DNA of 64,000 nt from Lepidonotus clava (taxonomy: Eukaryota; Annelida; Polychaeta; Phyllodocida; Polynoidae): NCBI GenBank assembly GCA_936440205.1, contig OW387135.1, positions 27,010,792 through 27,074,791 of the forward strand, read 5' to 3'. The stretch's first letter is position 1; each line of letters opens with the position of its first letter. The translations under genes and the position numbers were made by a program. The notes beneath the pieces are model-generated. The model had not been told where the DNA came from. It saw nothing but the letters and a program-made list of their open reading frames with translations, and did not search any database. Shown piece after piece: positions 1 to 13,100 of this stretch.

Positions 1-278
1 GATTTATAATACCTAATACCACGCATTATACATAGAATAAAAATGAAATAAAAATGATAATCTGACCAAAAATCTTTTATAAGTGAGCTTGAGGTCCATA
101 TGTATATGTCCGATGCTGTTTTTGGACATAGTTTGTCAACGCATTCTATTGTTGTACATTCTATTGTTGTACAAACAACCCCCATCCAAAGGGCCTGACC
201 GACCGACGACCTAATCCCCCACAACCAAAACATTACTGGATTAGCCTCTAACAACACGTTCACTAGTGAGGAGCTCCC
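1..278. mobile_element. Terminal inverted repeat of a second MULE, running off the left edge
   Basis: Read in reverse complement from 279 leftward, this stretch starts GGGGAGCTCCTCACTAGT and continues with an ACGTGTTGT block. It closely matches the left end of the complete MULE at 6842. Further in it keeps the GGGGGATTAGG..CGGTCGGTC block seen in that element's right end. The orientation shows the outer tip is near 278 and the body lies left of the window. No coding sequence is visible in this part. Confidence 0.7.
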
Positions 279-405
279 CGCCTAACACATGCGTACATAA
301 TGAACACTCCTTAGTTTCATCAACAATGACCATTTGAGAATGAAAATACCCTGGTCCCCTTGGCCGTCCGTTGGTCTTGGAATATTGTCTTGCAGTAGGT
401 AGCGT

Positions 406-1322
406 CAGAGACCTTGTACACAGAAAAAAAAAAAAAGGGTTAGAAAGTTAGTCAAATCAGGCTTTTGACACATGAAATGAGGGTTAGACATGGCCACTCT
501 AACTTTCTAACCCCCCTTCTGAGACCCAATGTCTAGCACTCTAGTCAAAATATCTAAGTTTCTAACTTCAGGGTTAGTCAAAGTGCTATCTCTTGAATTA
601 TCCACTAGGTGACACTCTTAATCAACATAACAGTTTTGTAGATTTAAATCATAGAAATCTATTTAAATGATTATTTCTTAATATCCTAAGTGTCCCATAT
701 GTTATAAAACAGATAAGAATTTACTAAACATTCAGTTTAGAAAATATTCAAGCCTTGAGAAGATTTGAATGAGGATATAATGATAGTTGCACACAGGTAA
801 ACCCTTTTTTTGTAGCCAATGTCCCTAGTCAACCCATTTTGGGATTTCCAGCTGGCATGACACCTCACTGGGGCAGTAACATCTGTGAAGGGAGGGGCCT
901 GACTTCTCTCTTCAGAGAAGTCTCAATACCTATAGAGAAAGCTCTGAACTACAGGCTGATATATTTACTCCTACAGCTGTATAATTGCTTTTTGCTCACC
1001 AGAAACCTTTAAATCTCAAAAGATTTGTATTATAGGGATGAATCTATACATATAGGGATATAGTGATTTATGTATGTAAGGATAAACCAATGCCTTAAAC
1101 ATAGTTCAGTGCATATAACCATTCAATTCATTTTACCACAAATGGTTAGTCAGACTAACCAAGGGGTAGTCAAAATGTCTATGCCTTAGTCACAAAAAGG
1201 TTAGAAAGTTCGGACAAAAAGGCAGAGTCATCATGACTAACTTTTTCCCGAAAAGTTAGGACTTTTGACTAACATTCTAACCATTATTTTTTATTCAGTG
1301 TTTATATACATACAAGGTCTCT
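406..1322. mobile_element. hAT-like non-autonomous element with inverted ends
   Basis: The ends are CAGAGACCTTGTA at 406 and its complement TACAAGGTCTCT ending at 1322. Inside them lies a second paired block, with GGTTAGAAAGTTAGTCAAA on the left and its diverged complement on the right. The flanks GGTAGCGT (398-405) and GGTAGTGT (1323-1330) form an 8 bp target duplication with one mismatch. CAGAG tips plus an 8 bp duplication are the hAT pattern. The 917 bp have no credible ORF. Short AACTTTCTAACC-type words recur inside. Confidence 0.65.
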
Positions 1323-1330
1323 GGTAGTGT

Positions 1331-4058
1331 AGCGAAATACCACGGGGAAACAGTGTAGAAAGAAAATGGCTCTTTCCAGAACTTCTAAAATGTACCTCTC
1401 TTATATAGTGCAGGGGTGTGTTGGCGTCAATGTAAGAGTTCACATGACATTATTTTATTGTAGACGGGAAGAAAAAAAAAGAACTGGGCTGTGGCTCTAG
1501 TGAAGTAGAACGTTATAATCGCACGGTCCACATGGAACTCACTTGATCATTGATGTTTTTCTTTTTAGAATTTGTTATTCTATATCAAGAAAACTACATT
1601 CAGTAAGCAAGCGAAATGTAGTAAAGAATCTTGAAAAAAAAATTAAATCCTTCCCATATGCAACAAGGCACGGGGCCGTCCCATTGTTTATGTTTTTATA
1701 GTGCCTCTTGAATATATCGCGTACAGCCACAGACTTGTACTGTTTCTACCACATAATAAACAGGAAACACAGCCTGGCGTTCATTCGTGTTTATCAAAAA
1801 TAAACTTTTTTCTGGAAACAAACTGTGTTTTATACATTTGATACTATAGAAGAAGACTTTCAAACAGTCGAAACATGTTGATCATTGTGCTACCTGTCTA
1901 CTAAAGTAATAAATATCATCAAGTCGTCCATCCATTTGTGCTTGTCGAGTTTGGTATCTTCTCCACACTTTTAATTTGATACTATAGTACGATATTATTG
2001 GGAATACTTTCGATTCCATTTCCACGCCTACCCCAAAAGTTGCTAATCTTATGGATTCATTCTTAACGGGACATGACAATATTAATTTGGCGTTACCTTT
2101 CGCTTGATTAACACCTTTAATAGTCTGGACAATAGAAAATAGACGTTATATTCACCTTTTCTCCTCCTCATCGTGCTATATGGGAATCGATTGCAAGTGC
2201 CTAATCCGGGAATGTAAACTGACACTCGTCGTGGTCGTGCTGGATGAACATGACCCTTCAAACCGTCTCTCGTATTCATCATGATTATTATATAGACATG
2301 TGAAGAACTTTAAAATTTAATAGTCCTATATAGTTCATACATATAACTCGTCTGTAGATAAAGGGGAAATTCTTCTATAGAAAGATACCATAAGGATTCA
2401 TAATTTTTGTTAGTAAAATATCATGGTTGAAGAACTTCACTTGCAATGTTCTTTACATCTATTTATGGTGGGGGTGCATGCTGTGTTCAATAGAAAAGGA
2501 TGGTTCTGAGAAACCATCAGAGTTATGGACTTAGCCATTTGAAGCTCAACTGTGCGTCTTTATATTTCTTATTCCGTAGAAATATGGCGCTAAGTTAAGA
2601 AATTTGAAAAAGATTTTGAAATGAAATGTTGAAAATACATTGCTTATCGGCCGCTTATTAGGCATAATATTCATATAATATGTGATTACAAAATAGAGAC
2701 TTAAAGCTGGTTGGAGAGGAAGATAATGGGATAATGGAGAAATGTTGGTCGATTTAATTGTGTAAAGGAGGACATGTTGTCCTAATTAATTATTAATTAT
2801 TGTTAATTGCTGTTTAACCAGTACAGGTCACTTTACTGAGTGCAACCCCATAACCGCCTTATTAAACTAGTTTAATAAGGTTAATAGTTTAATAAGTTTA
2901 AAAGCAATCACTCTTGTTAAATTACAATTAACCCATTATAAATTTGTACTTGACCCTCCTTCATATTTATTATAAAAGTCAGATGAACCTTGCAACATCC
3001 TTTTGGAAGTGGCAACAGGGATAATAATAATTATTATTATGTTTAAAATGACGTTAGCGCTTAGAGAAGTGGCGTGAGCTCTTTGAAGATAACATATTTC
3101 CAGATTGACCTCAATTGAGCATATTAAGGTCAATCCAATTATACAGAATAACCTCTAATGCTATACCACTGCCAGCTGCGAAGTAGGTATCCACTACATA
3201 AAAGGCAATCCCATAAGAAGGGTGTCTAGACTATAATAAAGGTTTCTGGGGAAGGATATATCTGAAACTGTGAACTGCTTCTATATTTTTATTAGCACAA
3301 TCTAAAGTACCTCGCATATGATATGATATCCACTTATAATTGCGATAGTAAGTGTCAAGTAATGACCCCTTTTAACAGTTACCTCCTTCCGGTGAGAAGG
3401 GATATCACTTCCCTGTGTGTTTTACTTGGCAAAGCTTACGTTTCTTGTTTGTTTAGTTATAAGCGCTCTTTATAAGTGTCTATCGGTAAACTTTGTCAGC
3501 GTTTTTTGTGTGTGTGATATACAAGTTATGCAGGAGGTGGGGAGTTGCCCTGCTACACCAGGATGCGGCTCACCTGATAAGGCTATTTTTGATACTATCA
3601 AGATGGGGTTATTTTTTATGCTATTATGATGATATCATTCTGAACTATATTTTGCTTACAAGTGGTACTCGAATATCAATCTGTTTTATGCGTTTGATAT
3701 GTAGGAGAAATACTTGTCTGTCATTGGGTAGGCCTATTATTACCAGCCTGATTTTAAGAAGTGCTCTCCGTAAAAACATTCAATTTTGACTTCCCCTCCC
3801 CCTCCCCCGACCTCCATTGAACGTGCTTAAATGAAATATAGTTTACGATTTTTAATCGTATATATATATATATATCCCTTAAAGTACCTAAATCAGTATC
3901 ATGAGCTAAATCACTGTTGCAAATACTATTCAATATACATGTGATTGATTTTCTCTTCCTGCAAACGCCCAGGCGTAACGTATCTTTATAACTGCTGTTT
4001 TGACATAAACCATTTCTGCATCAATCAGTGTCGCTGACATATTGTTTTATCTTTACAG
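1331..4058. other. No gene recognised; upstream of the first visible exon
   Basis: AT-rich non-coding sequence. It contains a short word at 1723-1761 that recurs at 55112 and 56588, and a short TA run near 3858. The small ORFs here show no domain or exon border I trust. Earlier exons of the docking-protein gene must lie here unrecognised or left of the window. Confidence 0.5.
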
Positions 4059-4104
4059 TACTACATGATCTTTGGGAAGTTCAAGCAACCTCGCCAGAAT
4101 GCTA
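4059..4104 (+). CDS. 46-nt microexon of the docking-protein gene (PH domain start)
   Basis: TTTACAG precedes the exon and GTAAGT follows it. It reads YYMIFGKFKQPRQNA plus one base, which completes a codon with the exon at 17901. The result resembles the first strands of a PH domain (RYYMIF..). It is too short for ordinary ORF calling. The next intron is 13.8 kb and holds the whole MULE. Confidence 0.6.
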
Positions 4105-7100
4105 GTAAGTTTGAAACATTAATTTTATTGAACAATTGTGTAGGTGAATGTATCTTGATAATTAATGCTGTTAACATTGACTATTTCTGGTTAATGATAG
4201 GCCCACATCGAGTATTATAAGAATTTGTCAATAAAGGCATAATAATAGGATGTGAGATATTTGCAGAAAAAGGACTTAGAGTAGTTTTCGCTTGAATATA
4301 CACTTCCCATATTAAGCCCTATGTGGCAATGCAATGATATGACGTATGAGAGGCAGGAAGACAATACACGTAAAGTGGAAGACAAATAAGGCATCTATGT
4401 TTGTACCATAAACCCTTTTATTTGATTTACATCTCATATAACGCATGAACAAAGATATGAAATATTATTTCAAAATTCTATTTCTGACGCAATGATGTGA
4501 GAAATGCAGGAAATTAGGCTTGAAATAAACGATTGTTTGTATGTGAAAAATTCTTAATCTCTTGCTATTTGGGAGTTTCAATGTGACGAAGCGTCCCATA
4601 CATTTCTGAACGGCATTCCAGAGAAAGGGTCGATGATTATAACATTTCATGCTCCATATATAATATTGTTGCCAAACTACTTCCACGAACTTTTCCAGTA
4701 CGTAGGTCTATACCTGGTATACGTTGTTCCAAAGAAACTATCAGAAAATGCAAGATATTTCTTTTTCAATCTATAGTATCGGACGATGCATTTTCACGAT
4801 TGTATACAAATGTGCTATAAGGCGATAACAGACATTCCTTGCATAGGGTTATCCCACCTGTAATCAATGTGGAAACATGGTGTTATCACCATGGCGGTTG
4901 TACGCAAAGCGAGGTACATAATCACGGCATTACAACTGCAAGTATTCGATTCTTGAGAAAAATAAAGATAAGACAAAACTAGGGGCTCTTGTCATGACAT
5001 GGATTGCATGTGTATCAGTGTCGTATGAGGCATAGATGTTTGGAATCTACTCTATGTTTGCAATAATATTATCAGTATCGAAACCAGATGTCAATGACAT
5101 AGTGGAGATACTTGATGTTGGCGTATCGACAGGAAGGAAGAATGTGCATACTCTGATATGCGGCAATATAGGGAGGAATATTCACATCTGATGATGCGCA
5201 AAAATTCCCAGTGAACACACAACATTCAGAAAAAGTTAAACCCCATTACCTTTTGCAGCATCATACAAAAGTAACATCGCTGCAACAACTAACATAACAT
5301 TGATACATAAAAAAACATTGGGAAAGTTGTACCCCAACCCTTAAAACAACAGTGGGGGTCCGTACATCTGCATTGACTACTGAGGTGATGCCATCTAAAG
5401 CCTGTATTCCAAATGCCGATTTTGCTGTCGATTTAAAAAAATCGGCATTGGGAATAAAGGACACATTTAGAAATGTTATACATCATTAGAATAGAAAGGT
5501 CTTATAATTATTATCTCTTTCAAATGATTATAGCATGTGAGGTCGGCAGCATCAAAATCGGTATGTGGAAAACAGCCTTACAAATTGATGCCTCTACATA
5601 TAGGCCCTTTAAGTTAAGTTTTGGGTGTCTGGCTTGATTTTTAATGAGCAACAATATATCTTAGATATTTGTTGTCAGCATAGGTCATATCCTAAGCAGA
5701 TCATAGAGAATAAAATTGTCACTTTTCACTGTTTGCGAAAAAAATTATTGCATAATGAAGGAAATCACCTTTTACTATTGATTTCAATGGGAAAAGTCAC
5801 GTTTTTCCTTCTACTGAATAAACTAAGAATAAATTCTAATAAAACTCAGCAGTCATTAGCGTAGGTATCAATGAACATTCAGCTTAAGTTGTATAAATAT
5901 TTAACACTTCTAAGAAAAGTTACAACATAAAGGGTTGAAAAATAGAGGTGAGCAGCAACTTTAGAATATGCCAATTTGATCTGATATCACTTAAAGAACC
6001 ACTGACACCTCCCATTCAGCTCAATAGATTTTGCAAGGCTTAGAACGAATAAGTACATTCCCCCTGCTTAGGGCATTGTTATATTTTCATTTTAAAAGTA
6101 TTTGTTAAATAATGTAGGCAACTGACGTATCTGGGCTGTGGTGTGCTGATTGGCTACCCAGAGTCCATGACGTCACCGGGAGACAATCTTATGGTATAGT
6201 TATACATGCTCAGGTGGTCCTGTATGCTGTAAATAATTATATTCAATCTATTGAGGGCCAACTTAAGGAAGTGCACTTTTGTAAACAGTCCGTCGACACA
6301 TTTCGCCTCCTATTTTGTGTTTGTGTTGTTGCATTATAGGTATGCTTTCACACCCTCTGAAAATTCACGCTACATGACACTTTTGTCAGTTACCTGGATA
6401 ATGTTCACGCAGCTGCGTGTTATGAAAGAGTAATACATCTTAAAATGGTGTGATATATCTGCAAACATTATTTTCTTATCCTTACCCATCTCTTGCAGAA
6501 ATGTGAATAGTAAACTAATGGTCCAGTGTTTTTGCTTTCAAAATATCGTGCATATTAGGCTTATTTAGCAGTACTAGCATTCTCATATGATGCATTATAT
6601 ATAATTATATGAAATCAAATTTTCAAATAAAAAGGTATATCTCACAATATGTCATTGCTTAAGTACTCAATGCCCTGTCTGTATTACTATTTGCTACATT
6701 ATGTACCAAGCCACATTCCTAAAGTATTTCTTGTATCCCTCCATACAATATTCAGATTATCTTTAGAAATGTTAGAAACCTTAGAATTAGTCAAGCCTAT
6801 TGTGCCTACCGTGTGTTCATGATAATAGCAACGCAATAATGGGGAGCTCCTCACTAGTCAACGTGTTGTAAGAGGATAATCCGGTAGTGTTTGGGTAGGA
6901 CGCCGGTCCCGTGGCCGACCCGGTCGCCCACCCGCCGGGTTTGTTTGTTTAGTAGTTAAAAAGAGTGACTAGAAGTGCCAAATACGGCACCGGGTAGGGA
7001 TGTTGAATAGACACACCAAAGTAGGCACCGGGGGGGGGGACCGAGCGCACCCCACCTACCCCGGCCGCCCGTACCCTACTCAAGGCGGTAGGCCCCTACC

Positions 7101-10100
7101 ACGGCCCCCTTCCCAATCCCCTACACCCCCCCTTACATAAAGTGTGTAAAATGACTTTGAACCGCATCATTCTCACGCCGCGCGGTATTTTTTTTACAAC
7201 CCTAAAGTGTAAAATGACTTTGAACCGCATCATTCTCACGCCGCGCGTTATTTTTTTTTACAACCCTAAAGTGTAAAATGACTTTGAACCGAAACATTTT
7301 CACGCCGCGCGGTCTTTTTTTTACAAGTTTTTGTAAAATGACTTTCTATTAAAATCATAATCCCTGAGCAACTATATCTGAGCAAGACAACTTTTTGTGT
7401 AAGTGTTGGCCCTGAAAAGGGCCGTTTGAGAGTCATTAAACTTTACCATTTTAATGGTCGCGTGTCCAGCGTTGCTCGTGCATTCTCCTGTCGTCTTGGT
7501 CTCTTTTTATCAGGTCCTTCAAAAATGTTATAAACTCGAACGATTCGTAGTATAAGAGTTCATCATGTAGAGGGCTTCTTATTGTGAAAACATCCAAGTC
7601 GTAAGTCATTCGATACTGGTACTGTGGAAGGCGCAGGGACATGTCCGGATCCAGGAGAGATCGGAAGTTCTCAAACATGGCAACCTGGAATTCTGTCCAT
7701 GTACCCCAAGACGGTAGTTCGTACTGGTGGTCACGGTACTGGACCAACATGTAGAATGGATCCTCACTGGACTCTAGCACCGTGTATAGCCGACTCTGAC
7801 CAACATCCCGCATGACCTTTCTTACATGAAGATCCAACGAAATGGGCATGCAGTCACGGAGAACACGGGAATTGGTCAAGAAAGACGGCACATTGCGACT
7901 TGCCATTCTCCTCGCCATGTCTCAAGTATTATAGATTAGGGTTTCAAACGGCCGCGTTCAAGATCAATTTACAATTAGCATATCGAAGGCTATCTGTTAA
8001 GCTTATAAGCAGGTATCGGTGGCTCAGGTGAGCGGCGCTTGTCGCGCGTCCGCATGAGACGTGTAAGTGCGCTCACGATAAGTAACTCTGTATGCGACAT
8101 TGCCTAGGGGCAAGGGCTTCTATGGAGGTGCTCGCGTCGAATCACGGGTATGACGCCAACTACCGTTTCAGCGTGAGCGTCGTCACGACACAGGTAATTG
8201 CATGTCATTTTACAATCTTGCGACATTCCATGTGGTCAAGGGCTTCTGTCGAAGGACTCGCGTTCAGTCAGTCAGTCAAGAGCACGTCAGCCGTGGCACG
8301 GTAAAGGCAGTGCGCGCCATCCTGCGGGGTCAAGGGCTTCCCTCCGCGACAGGTGAGCCCCGCCGACGATGCGGTCGGTAAGACCGCGCGCGCGCCCACT
8401 CGCGTGCTTGAAAATCATTTTACATCTCGTGTGACACCCGCGTCAGGGTAAAGGGCTTCCATTGAGGGACTTGTGTCGGTCAGTGCCAAACTACCCTCCT
8501 CCCTCCCCCCGCGAGGACATTTCCCCTTAAATATGGCACCCTTTACCACTGTTCATCATTCCATCATGGACCTACCGCATGCAATCTTTGCTGCAATTGA
8601 CATTGTCAACAACGCTGAAGCTGCTAATGTACCTAAACCTGAGCTCCTGCTGGAACCTGAAGTAGCTGAAAGGCTCTTGGAACCTGAAGATGCTGCAGCA
8701 GTACCATATCCACCTGAACTTGATTTAATTCTGGAAGAGATGCCGCTCATACCCGAACTGCAGCCACAGACACCAGAAGCTGGACATCGCCTTCCTCCAG
8801 CCCCTGATCGTGGTCTTGAATTATGGCCAGCCGCCGCACGACCAAGGCGTGCCGTCCGTCGCCGGCTGATGGAAGGGCCTAACATGAACAACCAGGAAGA
8901 CATGGGCATTGACGAGCGTCACGTATTTGTCGAGGGCAAGCGTGGTAACATGATTCTGAAGTCCGGTGGTTACAAGTTCCACCGCAACGGCGTTCAAGGT
9001 GTCGGTGAAAATAGGAAACAAAAATTTATCTGCAGTCACTACCGCATCTCCAAATGTACTGCCAAGGTAACTCATTTCTTATCCCATAAATCTATGTAAG
9101 CACTACTTAACCCTGTAGCAAATCAAATTTCTCGTACACAAAACGTGTAAAATGACTTTCAAGTCCTGTGGTTATAAGTTTTGCCGCGACGGTGTTCAAT
9201 GTGTGGTCGTAAAAATGAAACAACTATTTTCTCAGTTAAGTACTATGTAACAAATCAGATTAGAGATGCACGAAACTTACTAGGGTTACTCTCTCATTTC
9301 AGGCAAACTATATCGGTGATGACCAGGACAACGTCAATTTACAGGGCTGGCACAATCATCCCCCTGAGATCATAAAGAGGCAGGCTGAGGAAATCGAGGC
9401 TAGGATCCGGAAGCGGGCACGGCAGGACCTGCAGACACCGGTGAAGGCCATCTATGAGCAGGTGGCGCGGGAGGTCGTCCGCTTAGAAGACGGCCGCGAG
9501 ATAGTTGATGCCCTGGCCACTGACTACAGTATGGCTGCGAGCCTCCAACGGATAAGGAAGACCCAGCAACCACCTCTACCGAGATCACTGGGTAACATCG
9601 ACCTCAGCACATGCAAGGACCTGCACAGCGTCATTATTGATGATGGGGAGGAGGATCGCATCATTGTCGTGGGGGACAAGGAGAACTTTGCTCTCATGTG
9701 TGACTCTCGCAGGATCCACATGGATGGGACGTTCCGCAGTTGCCCCATACTCTTCACCCAACTATTCATAATCCACGCCGCACTTATCTGTGGCAGGATC
9801 CTACCAATGCTGTACTGCCTGTTGCCTGGCAAAAATTGTACCAAGTACACTCGTCTGTTCCGGTTGCTGAAGGAGAAGGCAGTTGAGCTTGGAATGAGGT
9901 TTAACCCTCCCACGGTGTTAGTTGACTTTGAGCGGGCAATCCACCGTAGTTTGGTGGAAGTGTTCCCTGATGTCCGCATACAGGGATGCTACTTCCACTA
10001 CTGCCAGGCTGTAAGAAAACGCTTCTCTAAGCTGGGCCTTTGCCAATATGCCTTCCACCGAGGTACTGTCCGGAGTGTCAAACGTCGCATCCTTGCGCTG

Positions 10101-13100
10101 CCCTTCGTTCCCCTACCCAAGATCACCGAAGTCTACCGGACCTTCAGCAGCGAGAACGGATGGGATGTACTGCCTGGGTACGTGGTACGTGACATGAGGA
10201 AGTTCCTCCGGTACTTTGAACGTAACTGGCTGAACAATCACCCGGAAAGGTGGAATGTTTTTGATGCAGAGGTCCGTACAAACAATAATGTTGAGTCCTA
10301 CAACAAGCAAATTAACTCACAGTTGACCGCGCATCCCAACATATTTCGCCTGCTGTCCTACCTGTCCGAACAGATCGACACATCACGACTCAAAGCACTT
10401 CAAGGGAGCGCACAAAAGAGGAAACGTCCGCAACGGCTTCAAGAACGTATTAAGAACGCGAAGATAGAAGAGGCAAAGGCAGCCTACTTGGGTGGGGAAG
10501 CCTTGATGATCTTCCTGAACAAGGTCGTCGACATCTACCACCCACCCAAGAGGACCCCAGTGAACCTTGCCGACCTTGCCGAACCTGATGACGTTGCAGG
10601 AGTGGTATCAGACGGAGAGCCAGATTATGAAGACGATATAGCCTCCATGCCTGAAGATGACTTGGATCCTGCAGAAGAAGACTTCGCCAACTTTGATGAC
10701 ATTCCTGAAGATGACTTGGATCCTGCAGAAGAAGACTTCGCCAACTTTGACGACTGATGACCCCAGAAACCAAACCAAACGGCCCTTTCCAGTTTATAGA
10801 CTGTAAAACGTTTTTGAAGTAACATACTAATATTCTGATAGACCGTCACTGTACAATGTACAATGTGTTGGAAAATATTAAAAACGATCATTCTATTGAA
10901 GCGGTAATATCGGTCCATTGGTCTAATTAAAAAACTTCAAAGTTATTTAGAAATAAACTTTCAACTTCCAACTTTCAACTTTCAACGTGTACTTGCGACG
11001 CAACTTGGAATATTACAAATTATATTAAAATGATTTTTAACGTCAGCTTAACCTATATTTCCAGGAGAATATTAAATTGTGAAACCAATGATCATTGACG
11101 GCGCCATTACCACCAGCTGTATTTGACGTGAAAATAAAATAAAGGTTATCAAATGTATGTAGCTTCGAAATTCTTTATTAATAAAGTCCTCTTGAACGCT
11201 CACCGGCGCACACAGCGTTACTAAACTGTATAAAGAGTTGAATTAATTAGATCAATTTGCACTTGTAAAATGACTTTCAAAATCAATCGCCCGACGAGTT
11301 ATGTTAAGCCGGGTGTTGATATTATCTCTAGGCGCGCCACATACCCAAACGCGTCAGGTATGATAAGGCCGGGTGGTGCCAGCCAGCCGGAAGTTGGTTT
11401 AGGTCTACAAACACCACCGCGCCTAGTTCTGACCACGGCACCGCGCCAGGTAAGATAAGGCTGGGCGGGTTGTAAGTTGGTTTTGAGGCGCCTCGCCACG
11501 GACCACCGGTCGCGCCATGGCCGACGACTGAGAGTCGGGTTGTAAGTTGGTTTTGAGGCGCCTCGCCACGGACCACCGGTCGCGCCATGGCCGACGACTG
11601 AGAGTAAGTTGGTTTTGAGTCGGCGGTATGGTCAGAGCATACGGCTGTAAGTTGGTTTTGAGGCGCCGCGCGACGGGCCACCACCAGCCAGCAGGAGCAC
11701 CTGTGAGTCGGTGGTACGATAAGGGGAGGCTCACCTGTGCACACGAACCTATATAAGGCCAGTAGGTACAAGAGGGGTCATTCAGATCCAAGATGCCTCT
11801 CCGAATGGTCCCCTGGAAGCCTACCAAGAAAGACATTGCCATAATATTAAGCGACGTGGAGGGTCACCTGCCCACTGTCCCAGGCGAGGTGATCTGCGTC
11901 ATTAAGGACGAGCATCTGACAGTGGACATCTGCTGGAAGATGCTCCTGGTGGCCTGTTCGCATGGTTGCAATAGAGACACTGTTGGTATTATTACCATGA
12001 AAGCTTTGGGAGTATGTGAGCCGACGACGCTTACATGCATGGCACTCACAGGAAACTGTGCTCAAGGACCCCCAGCTATTCAAGGAGGGCCATGGCTATT
12101 GTGTGGGGTGGCTGGAGGTCTGGGTGCCATGTCAGTTAGAGATAGGGCCTTGACCAAAGTCAGGTGGGCAAGGGATCACTTCATCCAGAACTATGGCATG
12201 CAACAGCCAGCAATCCTGCCACAAAATGTGCCCCTGTATCCGGATGGCCTGAACCAATGATTTTTTTTTCTTTCCTATAGACCCAACGGCCCTTTTCAGG
12301 GCCCCCAACTCTGAAAAGAGTTGATCCATGCTCTATATGTGTGATGACACGTTATTGTTTTAATCTGTTGAATTAATCTAACACCATTAAGCGATACTCA
12401 ATGTCGTTTTACGTATACTAGGTATTCTGACGCCTTTCTATTAAATTTAGGTTTCTGCAACAATTATTTTCCAAATCCATATTCGTCGATACTCAATGTC
12501 GTTTTACGTATACTAAGTATTCTGACTATTAAATTTAGGTTGCTGCAACAATTAATTTCAAAATCCTTATTCGTCGATAATCAATGTCGTTTTACGTATA
12601 CTAAGTATTCTGACGCCGTTCTATTAATTTAGGTATCTGCAACAATTATTTTCCAAATCCATATTCGTCGATATTCAATGTCCATAATCAATGTCGCTTT
12701 ACCTATACTAAGTATTCCGACGTAGTTGTATCTCCAAAAATTATTTTCCAAATCAATATTACTCGATACTCAATGTCGTTTTACGTGTACTAAGTAATCG
12801 GACACATATCTATTTCATTAAAAGAATAATTTAGGTATATAATCCAACTTCATACTAATATCATGTTAAGATATGTTTAAGAGGGAATAGAAAACAAGAT
12901 TTCAATTCAATTCAAACAAAATCTATTAATATTCCAACAAATATATACAGTCAATAAACAAGAAAAATAGCCAAGAGTACATATACATAAAAACACAACA
13001 TGCAACAAAAGTCAAAGTCAATAAAAGTCAAAGTCAATAAAAGTCAAAGTCAGTTCTCCTCCTGGTCGGACGGAGGTTGGGAGGGCTGCGGCTCCTCCGC

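Noticed and set aside
3417-3789. Two overlapping hydrophobic ORFs
   Set aside because: Composition follows the T-rich sequence; no exon borders or domain, and no link in phase to the exon at 4059.
6168-6175. TGACGTCA as a cAMP-response promoter element
   Set aside because: It sits in an intron within a word that recurs inverted at about 17031, so a shared repeat is more likely.
8556-9979. Minus-strand ORFs across the transposase
   Set aside because: Antisense to a frame with all FLYWCH and MULE residues.
11270-11458. ORF starting in a GTAAAATGA motif
   Set aside because: Only 62 codons, no stem-loop or poly(A) signal, and it ends inside the next repeat array.
11328-11842. Overlapping minus-strand ORFs across the 70 bp repeats
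   Set aside because: They arise from the repeat array and run through the gene C promoter; nothing supports translation.
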